From Paulinella micropora (lineage: Eukaryota > Cercozoa > Imbricatea > Euglyphida > Paulinellidae): DNA of 64,000 bases. Positions 40,094 to 51,509 of this stretch are shown here, piece after piece. A model generated the notes under the pieces. It was not told where the DNA came from. It worked only from the letters and a program-made list of their open reading frames with translations, and did not search any database. How positions within the stretch are numbered: the stretch's first letter is position 1; each line of letters opens with the position of its first letter. A program made the position numbers and the translations under genes. The DNA is taken from contig WBZZ01004613.1 in assembly GCA_019918135.1 (NCBI GenBank), positions 53,501-117,500 on the forward strand, written 5' to 3'.

Positions 40094-40102
40094 TAACTAT
40101 AT

Positions 40103-40594
40103 TTAGAACTTGAGAAAAATTTTATATGTATCCGTGTTTTCTTTTTTTAGTTTCTCGGGTTGCTGATTGTAAACATTAACTGATATGTTTGATTTCTTAC
40201 CTTTACCCTTTTTAGGCTTAGGCTCTTCCTCTTCCTCTTCCTCCTCGCTTTCGCTTTCGTCCTCGCTTTCTTCTTCCACTTTCTTTTTTACCACCTTCTT
40301 CGCCTTCTTCTTTTTAGTCTTAAGTTTCATACCAGCAACACGTGCAACAATATCAACAATGTCCTGTTCAACCTCTTCATCGCTTTCACTGCTTTCTTCA
40401 ATCGGATCACCATCTCTACCATCTATCATATCCCTCGCCAACTGCTTCTTAGCTGTGTGTTCCATCCGCTGTTCCTCCGTCATTTCTTTTATATTCTTAG
40501 CCTCTTCCTCCGCAAGTAGTTCCCTCGCCCTTTCAATCTTTCTTTGCTTAGCTTGTTTCTCCTTTGCCTCCCAACCCTTTTCAAGATTCTTCAT
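40103..40594 (-). CDS. Acidic/basic low-complexity protein, intact copy 3
   Basis: 163 residues. The basic helical N-terminus (NLEKGWEAKEKQAKQRKIER) and acidic centre (EESEDESESEEEEEEEEPKP) match copy 2, as does the tail (SVNVYNQ...KIFLKF). It diverges from the fibre gene across 106 bp. The Glu run is encoded by mixed GAG/GAA codons, unlike the pure microsatellite in copy 1. Function unknown. Confidence 0.75.
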   Translation of the reverse strand: MKNLEKGWEAKEKQAKQRKIERARELLAEEEAKNIKEMTEEQRMEHTAKKQLARDMIDGRDGDPIEESSESDEEVEQDIVDIVARVAGMKLKTKKKKAKKVVKKKVEEESEDESESEEEEEEEEPKPKKGKGKKSNISVNVYNQQPEKLKKENTDTYKIFLKF

Positions 40595-40700
40595 CGCGAC
40601 CTCTCTATTACCTCTCGGTATTTTATGACTTGATTATGTTAATATACAAAATAATATTATTTAGTTTTTATTAATAAATAATTTTTTAACAAATATAATA

Positions 40701-43700
40701 ATGAGTCAATTCAAAAGTTTATTAGGTCTGAATGAGCTGGCTGTTGATAGTCTAAATATAACCAACCTTGATTTAACGAACACGAACATAGTGGGCTTAA
40801 ACACAGACAGAGTACCAGAAGATGCAGACCCCGTAAATCTTTATTACACTGACGGCCGATTTGATGCGAGACTGTCTACAAAAGGCACAGGGGACATCAA
40901 AGAAGGTACCAATTTATACTATACTGACGGACGATTTGACACAAGATTTTCAGGTAAAACAACCGCTGACTTAAAAGAAGGCACCAATTTATACTATACC
41001 GACGGACGATTTGACACAAGACTTTCAGGTAAAACAACCGCTGACTTAAAAGAAGGAACTAATTTATACTATACCGACGGACGATTTGACACAAGACTTT
41101 CAGGTAAAACAACCGCTGACTTAAAAGAAGGAACTAATTTATACTATACAACCGCGAGAGCAAATACAGACTTTGACACAAGACTTTCAGGTAAAACAAC
41201 CGCTGACTTAAAAGAAGGAACTAATTTATACTATACAACCGCGAGAGCGAATACAGACTTTGACACAAGACTTTCAGGTAAAACAACAGCTGCCTTAAAA
41301 GAAGGAACTAATTTATACTATACAACCGCAAGGGCGAATACAGACTTTGATGCAAGATTGTCAGGTAAAACAACCAACAACTTAGCAGAGGGCACTAACT
41401 TATATTATACAACAGCGAGGGCGAATACAGACTTCGACACGAGAATAGGATTAAAATCAATAGATGCTTTGAGTGATGTAATAATAACGACACCATCAAA
41501 TGGTCAATTACTTACATACAACGGTTCAAACTGGGTAAATGCTACTGGGTCATTAACTTATCTTCCATTAATAGGAGGCACTATGGCGGGAGATGTTAAA
41601 ATGGGAGCTTCAACTTTTGCAACATACGTCGCCACACCACAGGCTATGACAAGCAATAATTCTGGCGGGTTTGTTGCTTCTGCTTCTAATGAATACAATC
41701 CTGCTTATTATGCTTTTAATGCCAGTCAGAACGATTATTGGACTACGGCTATATACTACAACGATACGACAGGAGTTTATACAAGAGTGCCCGCAACCAC
41801 GAATACTTGGGGAGGAACAACATACACTGGCGAATACATAAAAATAGATTTAGGAGCAACATATAGGATAAAAAATTATTATGTTAGGTCTTCGTCTGCT
41901 AATTACATTGAAACAACACCGAGCATTTGGTATGGGCGTAAGCACAGACAACGCGACTTATACATTATGGGACAGCAGGAGTGGAGAGGCATGGGCTTCA
42001 CAATCAACTAAAACATATACGCCTGCTTCAAATGCTTCTGCTAGATACGTCATATTTATCGTGAATAAGACGGGGAGTGGCGGAACTTCATTTAGAAGTC
42101 AACCTCGTATAGCCAGTCTGTATTTTGATTATGATACATTAAATTATGACATAACATTGATTAGAAGTATAACTTGTGATACGATTACGACCAGTGGAGC
42201 AATGACAGGAACGACACTCACAGCCAGCGGATATGAATGCGGGATTAACAGGAACGACACTCACAGCAAGCGGATTGATAACGGCAAATGCAGGATTAAC
42301 AGGAATAACACTCACAGCAAACGGTTTAATCACTGCGAATGCTGGATTAACAGGAACAACACTCACAGCGAGCGGGTTGATAACGGCGAATGCGGGATTA
42401 ACAGGAACGACACTCACGGCAAGTGGGTTGATAACCGCTAATGGCGGACTTGATATGAACAGCAACTAAATGCTAAAACTGTCTCAACTTGGTTATCAGA
42501 ACACGCGGCAAATAATGCAAAAGTATCCGCGGATGGGACGATTGATACACACAGCGATGTAGTAATAACAACGCCGGCAAACGGTCAATTACTAACAAAC
42601 AATGGAACAAACTGGGTAAATTCAACAGGTTCATTAACTTATCTTTCATTAACCGGCGGAACTATGTCAGGCGATATTAAACTTGGCGCTTCAACTTTTG
42701 CTATGTATACCGCCCCGCAGACTAGGACAATCAATAACTCGGCTGGATTTGTCGCTTCTGCTTCTGATGAATACAATCCAGCATATTATGCTTTCAATGC
42801 CAGTCAGAAGGATTATTGGACTACGGCTATATACTACAACGACACTACAGGAGTTTATACAAGAGTACCTGCAACCACGAATACATGGGGAGGAACAGCA
42901 TACACAGGCGAATACATAAAAATAGATTTAGGAGCAATATAAAAAAAATTATTATGTTAGGTCTTCATATGCTAATTACATTGAAACAACTCCTAGCATT
43001 TGGTATGTGGGGGTTAGCACGGATAACGCGACTTATACAATATGGGACAGCAGGAGCGGCGAGGCTTGGGCTTCACAAACAACTAAAACATATTCACCCG
43101 CTTCAAATGCGTCTGCTAGATATATCATATTCATCGTGAATAAGACGGGGAGTGGCGGAACTTCACTTAGAAGCCAACCACGAATAGCCAGTTTGTATTT
43201 TGATTATGAGACATTTAATTACGATATAACAAATGTTAGAAATATGACGAGCTACACATTGACAACAAGCGGGGCAATAACAGCAAGTGGTTTAATCACG
43301 GCGAATGCGGGATTAACAGGAACCACATTAACGGCTAGCGGATTGATAACGGCGAATGCGGGACTTGATATGAAAAGCCAAAGCATAACAAACTTAGCCA
43401 CTCCATCAGCATCAACAGATGGGGCAAACAAAACTTATGTAGACACATTAGACTGACAAAATGTGAAATTAACTGGAACACAGACAATGTCAGACACGAA
43501 GGAATTCAGTGGAATATTAGCGACTTCTCTCGGCGTCCCGTGTATAATAGGTAGGAATACAAAAGGCAAAGCTGCGACAGGGGGCTTAGAATTATATGGA
43601 ACCAACAACAATATGAATGGACCATATACAAGCTTTTGTTAATACATCCGTTTATCCTACATTCCAATTATTGAACTGGGGGCAAGACAATATTAATTTG

Positions 43701-44788
43701 TATTTTGATTGTTATTATAACGGCACGAGCATATTATCTTCTAACACGTCATCAAATTTCCAAATAGCGAAATACGCAAACAAACTCAGTTTTAATTACA
43801 AAAATGGGGGAACACTCGGACAAGCGATAACAATGAGCGAGGCGATGAATATAAGCACGGCAGGCTTAATATCAAATGCGGGTATATCTGTTATTAATAG
43901 CACTGCGGATACAAGAGGCGAAGCAAGAAGTGGGTCGCACGCATCTCCAGTGGGATCATATGTTTCAGCCAATCTCGGTCAAGCTTCTGGGGGCGTTGAA
44001 TTCAGACACAGCAACGGGATACAGGGAGTTGGTTTTGGTTATAATTCAGTATATGCTGCGGGAAGCAATACTAATCAAGACTTAAATTTTTATTCTAAGG
44101 GAAGTGGAATAATTTATGCTCAGAGTGCTATGACTTGCTCTTCAACACTAACATGATCAGGATTATTAACGGCGAGTTCTGGAATATCAATAGGAGTTAG
44201 TGGGGGAGGGGCCACGACGATAAGCCAAAGGTCAAGTTATACGAACCAGCCACTTACTCAATTAAACGGAAATGCTAGTGCCAATTATTCTTGTATATGT
44301 AATGATGGTAATTTAAAATTCTTTAATACATCAAACTCAAACGGAAATCCGAGTAATGGATGGATTTATCAAACATTAGGAGCAAACGTTTGGTCTTCTG
44401 GTTCAGATAGAAGAGTTAAATCAGATATTGAAACATTAGACTGCGGGGATTGTTGCGAGAAACTAATGAAAATAAACTGCTGTTCATATTATTGGAAATC
44501 AGATGAGAAAAAAGAAAGAAAGAAAGAACCATGGATTTATTGCCGACGAGGTTAAAAAAGTATTTCCTGAATTTGTATCTGAAAGTCGAATGAAGGTAGA
44601 TGATGAGGAAAGCAACCTTGAAGGAGTATCATATATGGAATTTATACCGATATTAGTTAGTGCTTTTCAACACATGGCAGAAAAGGTAGTTAATTTAGAA
44701 AAAAAAACTTCTACTCAATATACTACAAGACCAAACAAACCAATTAGCAGAACTGAGAGCAGTCGTATTTCCTCCAAATGCCCCCTAG
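40701..44788 (+). pseudogene. Phage-like fibre with S74 chaperone, copy 3, expanded repeats, broken
   Basis: The N-terminus MSQFKSLLGLNELAVDSLNI is followed by at least eight units of the TDGRFDTRLSGKTTADLKEG type (some with TARANTDFDTRL), compared with three in copy 1 and one in copy 2. A second repeat family, LTGTTLTASGLITANAG, is iterated around 42190-42450. Two long paralogous modules (SxGFVASASxEYNPAYYAFN, at about 41650-42130 and 42730-43210) look like discoidin/carbohydrate-binding-type domains (YIKIDLGA). The S74 end (SDRRVKSDIETLDCGDC, then GFIADEVKKVFPEFV) is present. At least seven frame breaks. The 3' end overlaps the next start by 11 bp. Confidence 0.88.
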
Positions 44789-45112
44789 ATTACACCCTCC
44801 ACCACCAGCCGTAGATGGCGAACTGACACCAGAGTTGAAGAATCGTGTGCTAGATGTCCAAATTAAGCAGGAAGAAAAAAATTAGACCATGAATACGAAG
44901 ACAACTGGGATTGCTGTATGTCTAAACGAAAAACTGACAGCCGTCTTATTAAGTACTTATTTCAAATTGGTATCATTATCTCCATTATAACCCTTTGTAT
45001 CGTGAGGCTATCTGAAAAGAACATTCCGCGTGAGGTTGCTAACACTTATGTAGGCATTTTGACCTTACTCATCGGGATATGCCTTCCATCGCCTTCTAGT
45101 TCAAAGAAGTGA
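44778..45112 (+). pseudogene. Conserved two-helix membrane protein, copy 3, frameshifted
   Basis: The start MPPRLHPPPPAVDGELTPEL at 44778 overlaps the end of the fibre gene by 11 bp. The phase is lost at an A7 run near 44880, and the remainder (LDHEYEDNWDCCMSKRKTDS, then both hydrophobic helices) is in another phase. An A-run break of this kind could be a sequencing indel. The 3' end overlaps the Cys-rich gene by 12 bp, as in the other copies. Confidence 0.7.
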
Positions 45113-45342
45113 GCATTCAAACGAATAGATTTTATACCACAAAGCATCATTTGAACATATTAAAGGTTTAGCTTCGTCAATACTAACACACCAATCACTC
45201 CTCGGCTTATACACGCATCCTTTTGAATACAATAAAGACAACTTTCATTATTTTTTTCGCTAATCCTCGAATAAAAGTCGCAGGCGGTCCGAGCAGAAAT
45301 ATTAATTAATAAAAAGTTTATGAGCATTAGTATAGAGGGCAT
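45101..45342 (-). pseudogene. Small secreted Cys-rich protein, copy 3, frameshifted
   Basis: The start MPSILMLINFLLINISARTA gives a signal peptide, followed by CDFYSRISEKNNESCLYC. The frame then breaks near 45220, and GCVYKPRSDWCVSIDEAKPL, ICSND and ECSLL follow in another phase to 45101. All seven cysteines are retained across the two phases. It starts 5 bp from the divergent conserved gene at 45348. Confidence 0.65.
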
Positions 45343-45347
45343 CGCAA

Positions 45348-45711
45348 ATGACTGACTATAAATATCAGCGGATTATTTTTCTGAGTAATGATTTTGCTGG
45401 CGGTAGCAAGACATTCGACAAAAAACATTCAAATGAGCTTTACACCGACTAGAATGAATGTTAAGTTTATCCACTACATGAATAATTTAGCCGAGACGAA
45501 AACAAAAATCCTTCATATGGACCGCATCGGCATTATTGGCACATTCGCCGATAGCAACATCGCAAACATTTCAAATCTCAGCTACAACTTGGGGGTAGTA
45601 GGTTGGTCTGACGGGCAATACACATTTAGAGTGCTTAAAACAGACAATGGTAGTATTGAGACTGACCAGCTAGCTGGAAGAATTGTTATTTGTTTAGAAT
45701 TTCTTGGCTAA
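45348..45711 (+). pseudogene. Conserved ~120-residue protein, copy 3, frameshifted
   Basis: The start MTDYKYQRIIFLSNDFAGGS at 45348 agrees with copy 2. One extra base in the A6 run near 45424 shifts the frame before NIQMS; the remainder (SFTPTRMNVKFIHYMN to CLEFLG) is intact. It stands between the Cys-rich gene (divergent, 5 bp) and the ATPase (co-directional, 14 bp). Confidence 0.7.
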
Positions 45712-45725
45712 TATTTATATAAACG

Positions 45726-46579
45726 ATGGAGAAAATCAATAATGTAAAAGTGAAACCAGTTAAGCAAAACGGAGATGGAGACAAGTTGGCAAAAGGATAT
45801 AAGTTATCTGATGAGCCGTTCGCTAATATTTTTCTTCTCGCTCGCAAGAAGAGCGGCAAGACGACCGCACTGTTCGAAATCCTGAAACGAACGACCGACA
45901 AAAAGACCCGCATTGTTATTATTGCCAGCACGATACATAAGGACCACATCTACAAAGAAATGGTTAAGCACTTCAAGAAGAAAAAAACCCGATGGCGATA
46001 TATACATATTTGAAAACGCACGGCTACAGTGTGATTGATTACGAATTAGACAAGCTCAATAAGCCAGACGAAGAGCAAGAAGAAGGCGAGATTGTACGGG
46101 ATGAGAAAGAGGGAGAACCGAAGCCGAAGTTTCTTTATTTTGGTAAAGAGGAAAAGAAGAAGCAGGAGGGAGGCAAAAAAGTGGAGAGACCGAGCAAATA
46201 CATTACACCAGAAGTTGTGTTCGTCTTAGATGACCTTGGCTCAGGCTTGAGGGATAAGTCCGTTGGCTCAGGCTTGAGGGATAAGTCCGTCAGCGACCTG
46301 TTGAAAAAAAATAGACACTACAAGTCAAAAGTGATTATGAGCTCGCAGTACCTTAACGACTTACGGTCTGAGGCTATTAAACGGCTGGACTACCTTCTTA
46401 TTTTTCCTGGACAGAGTGTAGATAAAATAGAGCTCGTGTATAAACATCTGAACCTCGGCTACGACCTTGAATACTTCATTGAAAAATATCACGAGGCGAC
46501 GAAAGAGAGGTTTAACTTTTTGTATGTTGATGCGGTATCGGACGAACTAAGGCAAAATTTTAATAAACGATTTTTATGA
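45726..46579 (+). pseudogene. DNA-packaging ATPase, copy 3, frameshifted, with 9-residue duplication
   Basis: The start MEKINNVKVKPVKQ. Walker A is ARKKSGKTTALF. A frameshift at an A-run near 45985 follows KHFKKK. The second phase has Walker B (EVVFVLDDLGS) and runs to 46579. Directly after Walker B a 27-bp unit is tandemly repeated (46238-46264 and 46265-46291), adding a second GSGLRDKSV; copy 2 has one. Flanking gene order is as in copy 2. Confidence 0.88.
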
Positions 46580-46682
46580 ATTTATTATGAATGATTTTTT
46601 TCCATATATTATACTGGTCGTGAAAACAACAAGGGTTGAAGTCATTCCAACAGTCGGAAAAATATCAAGAAACTCAAGCGCA

Positions 46683-46934
46683 ATGGCGGGCGGAAAAAAG
46701 AAAACTGGTCGCAAGAAACAAAAGGGTTGAGGGCAAAAGGGAGGGAAAATAAACTGGGAAAAGGTCGGCAATACATTTAGATCTATTAATAACTATTTGA
46801 AAAAAGACAAAACAATCTCTCGCTTAGCTGGAGCTTTGGATAGAGTTGGCGTTCCTTATGCTGACAAAGTTCAAAAGGTTGCGAGCATTATGGGATACGG
46901 AAAGCAACGAGGCCGTGGGGCACTTAAATTTTAA
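46683..46934 (+). pseudogene. Small basic core/membrane-active-like protein, copy 3, one in-frame stop
   Basis: The start MAGGKKKTGRKKQKG at 46683. A TGA at 46728-46730 interrupts an otherwise continuous 83-codon frame. After it come GQKGGKINWEKVGNTFRSIN, then KTISRLAGALDRVGVPYADK and GYGKQRGRGALKF, matching 18370-18679. The strong match of the post-stop segment shows that the stop is inside the gene. Role inferred as for copy 2. Confidence 0.6.
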
Positions 46935-46978
46935 ATATTAAACTAAACTTTCTATTATTTTTTTACTAACAATATAGA

Positions 46979-48534
46979 ATGCGAAAGAAACTTAAACCAC
47001 GACCGCCGAGGATATACAGAACGAACGATGGTCGGCCATATATCAAAGTAAAAGGTAAGAGAGCATATCTAAACTTTGGAAAGAAGACAAATGACTTATC
47101 AACACTTCAAATCGTTAAGCTATTTATGAAATATTTAGGAAGGTCGAAGAGGGCGAAGACAAAGAAGGAAGACTTACGAAAAGTTCAAAGCTTGTCAGAG
47201 ATTGAACAGAACACAAGAATGGCTATTCAAGACCACTTAGATAAACTCAAGCAGGAGAAATATGAAAAGATAGAAGCCATAGACAAGAAGGAGAAAGCGG
47301 ACATTGAAGAAAAAGACAAGGAAAGGAAGAGGCAACACCGCAAAGAATTAGCCGACATACAAGAATGACAGAATGAAAAGGACATAGAACTCAGGAAAGA
47401 GAAACGACTTATTGAGGAATTAAGGAGAACTAAGCAAGGACTATTAACAGCGCCTGTCGAAGAAAAAACGCCAGAAAAACACACTCCAAAATCATCTCCA
47501 AGCGGAATAACTGATATAACCGATGAAGTAAACAAGCAAGAAAAATGTTTGAGAGACGAAAAGAGAAAAAGAATTATTGATGCTATGTTTACAGAGGGTA
47601 TGAGATTACAACGAAAAAATACTGGAAAACCTAAAAATGACTCTGTAGTATCCAGTCTCATAAAAGCAGGCATTGATATTAAAATTGTAAAACCAAAAGG
47701 CAAAAAGAAAAATTATTCCGAGACATTGAAACAATGGTTATACACTCAAAAATTTACCGAAAACATAACTTCTCCAGATGAAGGCTGGGACAAACTAGAT
47801 AAACTTGTAAAAGAAAAGAAAAAACCACAGACAAAACAACCTCCAACCACACCGCTACCCCAGACACCACCCCCCGATGAGCAGACCCCTAATTCACCAG
47901 AGGCTAAACAGCTAATATTTGAGCTGACAAACCCAGAAGTGAAACAACAAGCACCACAAGCAGACGCACAACCACCACCACCAGATACGCAACCCACAAC
48001 AGACACACAACCACCGCCTTTAGAAAATGACACTCCTCAAGATGGAACAGGCAAAGTTTTAATGACGCACGAAATAAATGAGATTATGAAAAAACATAAG
48101 TGGTTTCTCGGCACAGTTCCCAGCGACCAGCTCAACACTTTGAACCCGGAAGCAGAAAGCGATACGGTTTCATAATGAACTTAGACCGCCAAAATGAAGG
48201 TGGCTCGCACTGGATAGCAGTTTGGATTTCTTTGAATGGAGATAGGGCTGTTGAAGTTTATGACCCGCTAGCAGAGCCGACTGAACTTTTCCAACATCAA
48301 ATGAAACAGCTGTTAGATAAAAGCCGTCCTGATAGTTATTTATTAATGAAGGTTAATCAAGTAAAACAACAAAGCGACACCTCAGATACTTGCGGATGGC
48401 ACTCGATGCGATTTCTTTTAGAGCGGGCTAAAGGAACCAGATTTAAATTCGCCAGTGGGTGGACTGATTTGAAAGAGAAGGAAGCGGAAAAGTTGAAAGC
48501 ACAGAACGGGTATGGTTTTGATACATACATCTAA
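46979..48534 (+). pseudogene. Coiled-coil protein fused in frame to Ulp1-like protease, copy 3, broken
   Basis: One reading phase runs from MRKKLKPRPPRIYRTNDGRP through the coiled coil, the IIDAMFTEGM helix and the protease N-terminal module (SLIKAGIDIKIV...WLYTQKFTENI) to 48175, interrupted only by a TGA at 47366-47368. A frameshift near 48150 leads into the catalytic domain: His in GGSHWIAVW, Asp in AVEVYDP, Cys in SDTCGWHSM, end QNGYGFDTYI. In copy 2 the two parts are separate genes overlapping by ATGA. Here no separate protease start exists at the junction. Confidence 0.8.
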
Positions 48535-48594
48535 CCAATTTAAAAAATATATATATTTTCTAATATATATGAACACCAAAAAACCGGAGGTGCA

Positions 48595-49413
48595 ATGGAT
48601 TATCGCGGAGGCAGGAGCTCTAACATTTACTATGTCAACAGCAAAAATAGGATAAATGGCACAGACAGCGATTTCACTCATTCCATTGATATGAAAGGGC
48701 TAGACAACCCAACACATTGTAAAATACTTCATATCTATGTGCCAAAATCATATTACTCTGTGGCAAGTCCTTACAACACTTTTACTCTGAGTGAAGATGG
48801 ATATGAGGCGCTCATTACGATACCCGAAGGCAACTACACAATGAACAACTTAAAAAATAAGCTGGCCGAAGTGCTAACCGCAGACAGCCCCAACCATTAC
48901 ACATACACAATAACAAGCAACAATACAAACACCGACCCAGAAGACGGTAAGTTATTGTTTACAGTTGCTAACAACCCCATTAACATTAAACCGAGGTTCA
49001 TATTTGACACCGAAACTCGCATTCACGAAGTAATGGGTTTTGACCGCGATTCAACATATTTATTTGTTAATAATAATCTGAGGTCGTCAAATGTCATAAT
49101 ATTGACGGGCGAAAAAACATTGTATCTACAGTCGGACCTCATCGGCGAAGGCGATAACCACGTATTACAGGAAATATTTACCGCTAAGAACGAAATCCCG
49201 TTCAGTTCTGTTATCTACGACGGAAGCGGATCGGAGTACGGCAAAAGGCTGTCCGCTAATTCAAACAATGTTTATCGGTTTTACTTAACCGACGAAAACG
49301 ATCAACCAATTAACCTCAACGGTGTGGGAGTTGTAATGACGTTGTTAATTTATCGCGAGACGAATTATTTTAATTTATTTTCATCATTTTTTGATTTTTT
49401 AAAATCTCGTTAA
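48595..49413 (+). CDS. Penton-like minor capsid protein, intact copy
   Basis: A complete 272-residue gene, start MDYRGGRSSNIYYVNSKNRI. Conserved blocks with copy 2 are HCKILHIYVPKSYYSVASPY, NTFTLSEDGYEALITIPEGN, PRFIFDTETRIHEVMGFDR and VVMTLLIYRETNYFNLFSSF. The size and position next to the capsid gene fit the single-jelly-roll vertex protein of Polintons and virophages. The last ~100 codons are duplicated at 58958-59259. It lies 60 bp after the protease and 63 bp before the capsid start. Confidence 0.85.
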   Translation: MDYRGGRSSNIYYVNSKNRINGTDSDFTHSIDMKGLDNPTHCKILHIYVPKSYYSVASPYNTFTLSEDGYEALITIPEGNYTMNNLKNKLAEVLTADSPNHYTYTITSNNTNTDPEDGKLLFTVANNPINIKPRFIFDTETRIHEVMGFDRDSTYLFVNNNLRSSNVIILTGEKTLYLQSDLIGEGDNHVLQEIFTAKNEIPFSSVIYDGSGSEYGKRLSANSNNVYRFYLTDENDQPINLNGVGVVMTLLIYRETNYFNLFSSFFDFLKSR

Positions 49414-50618
49414 TTAATTTAATTTTAGAATTATTTATTTTTTATATAGAACCACAAGCAAAAAAAAAAAGAAAAAATGTCAGTCCAATACGGCGGCGAA
49501 CTCGTCCATCAGTCCAAGGAACTGCTCACTGGAAAGTATGAGTTGAATAAACTCACAAGTCGTGAAGGGTCGGCGAATATTACTCTCACAACCGCGGGAG
49601 GAAATGAGAGCACATTTGAAATCCCTACTCGCCCTTTGAACCTTGCGAGGTCTGTGTTGCGATTTACTTACACTCCTGCAGCATCGGCTGGTTATAATCG
49701 TATTTTATGGATTGTCTATCTATGATTAGAACAACTGAATTGAGAACCCGAAGCGGTTTGTATTTGTGCAATCTCCAAAATGTCGGCAACTACACGAAGA
49801 TTGTATGGAAGCCTGAGACTTGCTATCAAAAATGTATGGCGCTTGAAAATCACGGGGCGGGTAGCGGAGGTATGCTTCAAAAGTGTAAGGCCCCAACTAC
49901 ATTTGCAGCATAAGCAACAAGTTATGCTAGAATTAATTATATGAACACTGCGGCGGTTGCGGCGGTTGGAAATGTCGCCGCACATACTGCTATCGCAACA
50001 GCAAATGGAAATACTTATAGTGATGCTACTACTAATGCGGCAATTACCGACCTTGAAGGAAAAATCAACACTGTCAAAGACAACCTTCGTGCCTTATCTA
50101 CTACCATACAAGCAGAACTGGCTGATGCCTTTGACCATCCTTCTATTACAGCTCGTCGTAAGGATGACCTACTCGTTGCTAATGGAACTGGTAATGCTAG
50201 TTTTGTCAATGTGGCTTATGAAGAAGCAAAGTATTTTGAAGGAGGTGCTAATGCGACTGATGGCCCAGTTATCAATGTTAAACTTCCTTTGGGTATGTTG
50301 TTCGGAACCATTTTTGAATTGGATAAGACTATCGGATTCAACGAAATTCTGGATATGCGAATTGTGTGGGAAGGAACTAACCGTGCTTTCTTCTATGGAA
50401 CGGATGCGAAGAGTGTTGCGGCCGGAGCCACTGCGACTATTGTCGGAGCCACTGTTTCAAACTTAAACTTGTTCCTGTCCGTAGAAACCGACCCGAATGT
50501 AATTCTTGGTGTCCAGCAAAAGATTGCGGGTGAATGCTTTCCATTTAAGATTGAATTCCCTATCTCGTGGAAGCAAAATCTTTCATCTACTCAGCAAAAC
50601 TATGTTATCAAAATGAAC
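49112..50618 (+). repeat. 1507-bp direct duplication, unit 1
   Basis: Matches 58958-60464 at a constant offset of 9846 bp with no indel and only about three substitutions that I can find (near 49359, 50038 and 50534). It spans the end of the penton gene and the first part of the capsid gene, ending exactly where the retrotransposon begins. Confidence 0.93.
49477..50618 (+). pseudogene. Major capsid protein, copy 3, 5' part, split by retrotransposon
   Basis: The start MSVQYGGELVHQSKELLTGK. A frameshift near 49720 (after YNRILWIVYL) and an in-frame TAA at 49911-49913 precede a longer frame from NTAAVAAVGNVAAHTAIATA. Homology to 14177-15655 continues (LDKTIGFNEILDMRIVWEGT, ETDPNVILGVQQKIAGE) to codon ATG-AAC at 50613-50618. 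There the retrotransposon begins and the frame runs by chance into its gag. Confidence 0.88.
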
Positions 50619-50641
50619 GATTTCATCTCTCGATTTGTGTC
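50618..50641 (+). repeat. Split direct repeat A1 (left end of the retrotransposon)
   Basis: 24 bp, CGATTTCATCTCTCGATTTG plus TGTC, identical to 58567-58590. Its first C may belong to the capsid codon AAC. Confidence 0.8.
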
Positions 50642-50642
50642 A

Positions 50643-51509
50643 ATGCAGGTTACACCAGGCAAGACCGTGTCAGCTTTATGTGCGTCAGTCTGGGACGGTG
50701 GATGGTGCAAGATTCGATTCAAGGAGAAAGCCGGAATCATCCGAGCTGTCGGCACCGTCACCAAGAAGAACGGCCAAGACGAGTGGGATATCACATTCCC
50801 ATTTGCTGAGAGCCCAGTTGACCACACTATCTACGAGTTTCTACTGCGCATTGAAGACCCATTACAAGTCCAAGCGGGAACATTCATTTACGATGACAAG
50901 CGAGTCTACAACCGACCAAACGAGAAGAAAGCTGATGTCAACGAGACGGATTCGAAAGTCAAAACGCCTGTACGCAAGGGAGTCAACTTCAAGACCAACA
51001 GTGATCGCATACGGCAAATCCTCAGCGCAGCAACACTCAACGATGAGACTAAGGTGCTCCAAGTTGCGGACACCCTCAAAGCAATGTATCCTGCGGCGAG
51101 CATGCATGCATTGATCCGGGAGCACTTCGATCATTCTTCTGGCTATGTGGCGCAAGGCTCTACGGTTCCCCTCAAAGCCAGCGCGATGGCCTCGGCACTG
51201 GTCATGCGACACGCCTCTTGGGATGCAATCATCGAGGCAGAAACTGGATCTAAACCCAGCAACCCCAAGCCAAGCAATGGCGGCGATCCGTTCAACGAAG
51301 CTTTGGCTCAAGAGAATTCTGATCTGCAGGGAGAGGTTGCACGACTCCGCAATCAGAAAGAACAGCTAGAACTCTCAGCAAAGCGTCTGAAGACCAACGA
51401 CGGAGGACTTCTATGCATCCAACTGCATCTGGACGAGGACGACGAGATACAGCAAGAACAGCGGCACTTCAGGTCTGCGGCATGCACTTGCAAAGTTGGC
51501 GGACGATGA
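50643..51509 (+). CDS. Retrotransposon gag-like ORF, N-terminal part
   Basis: The first ATG inside the element is at 50643 (MQVTPGKTVSALCASVWDGG). The product is about 288 residues with an N-terminal folded region, a helical middle (RIRQILSAATLNDETKVLQV) and a short coiled coil (ENSDLQGEVARLRNQKEQLE). It is in phase with the capsid fragment upstream only by chance. The next ORF overlaps its last 14 bp in another phase and carries the zinc-binding end, so the two together form a gag. No strong domain match; assignment from position. Confidence 0.6.
   Translation: MQVTPGKTVSALCASVWDGGWCKIRFKEKAGIIRAVGTVTKKNGQDEWDITFPFAESPVDHTIYEFLLRIEDPLQVQAGTFIYDDKRVYNRPNEKKADVNETDSKVKTPVRKGVNFKTNSDRIRQILSAATLNDETKVLQVADTLKAMYPAASMHALIREHFDHSSGYVAQGSTVPLKASAMASALVMRHASWDAIIEAETGSKPSNPKPSNGGDPFNEALAQENSDLQGEVARLRNQKEQLELSAKRLKTNDGGLLCIQLHLDEDDEIQQEQRHFRSAACTCKVGGR

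Noticed and set aside
49941-51509. A 522-residue protein spanning capsid and downstream sequence
   Set aside because: The frame joins a capsid fragment to retrotransposon gag at 50618 by chance; the undisrupted copy at 60464 shows that the capsid continues differently.
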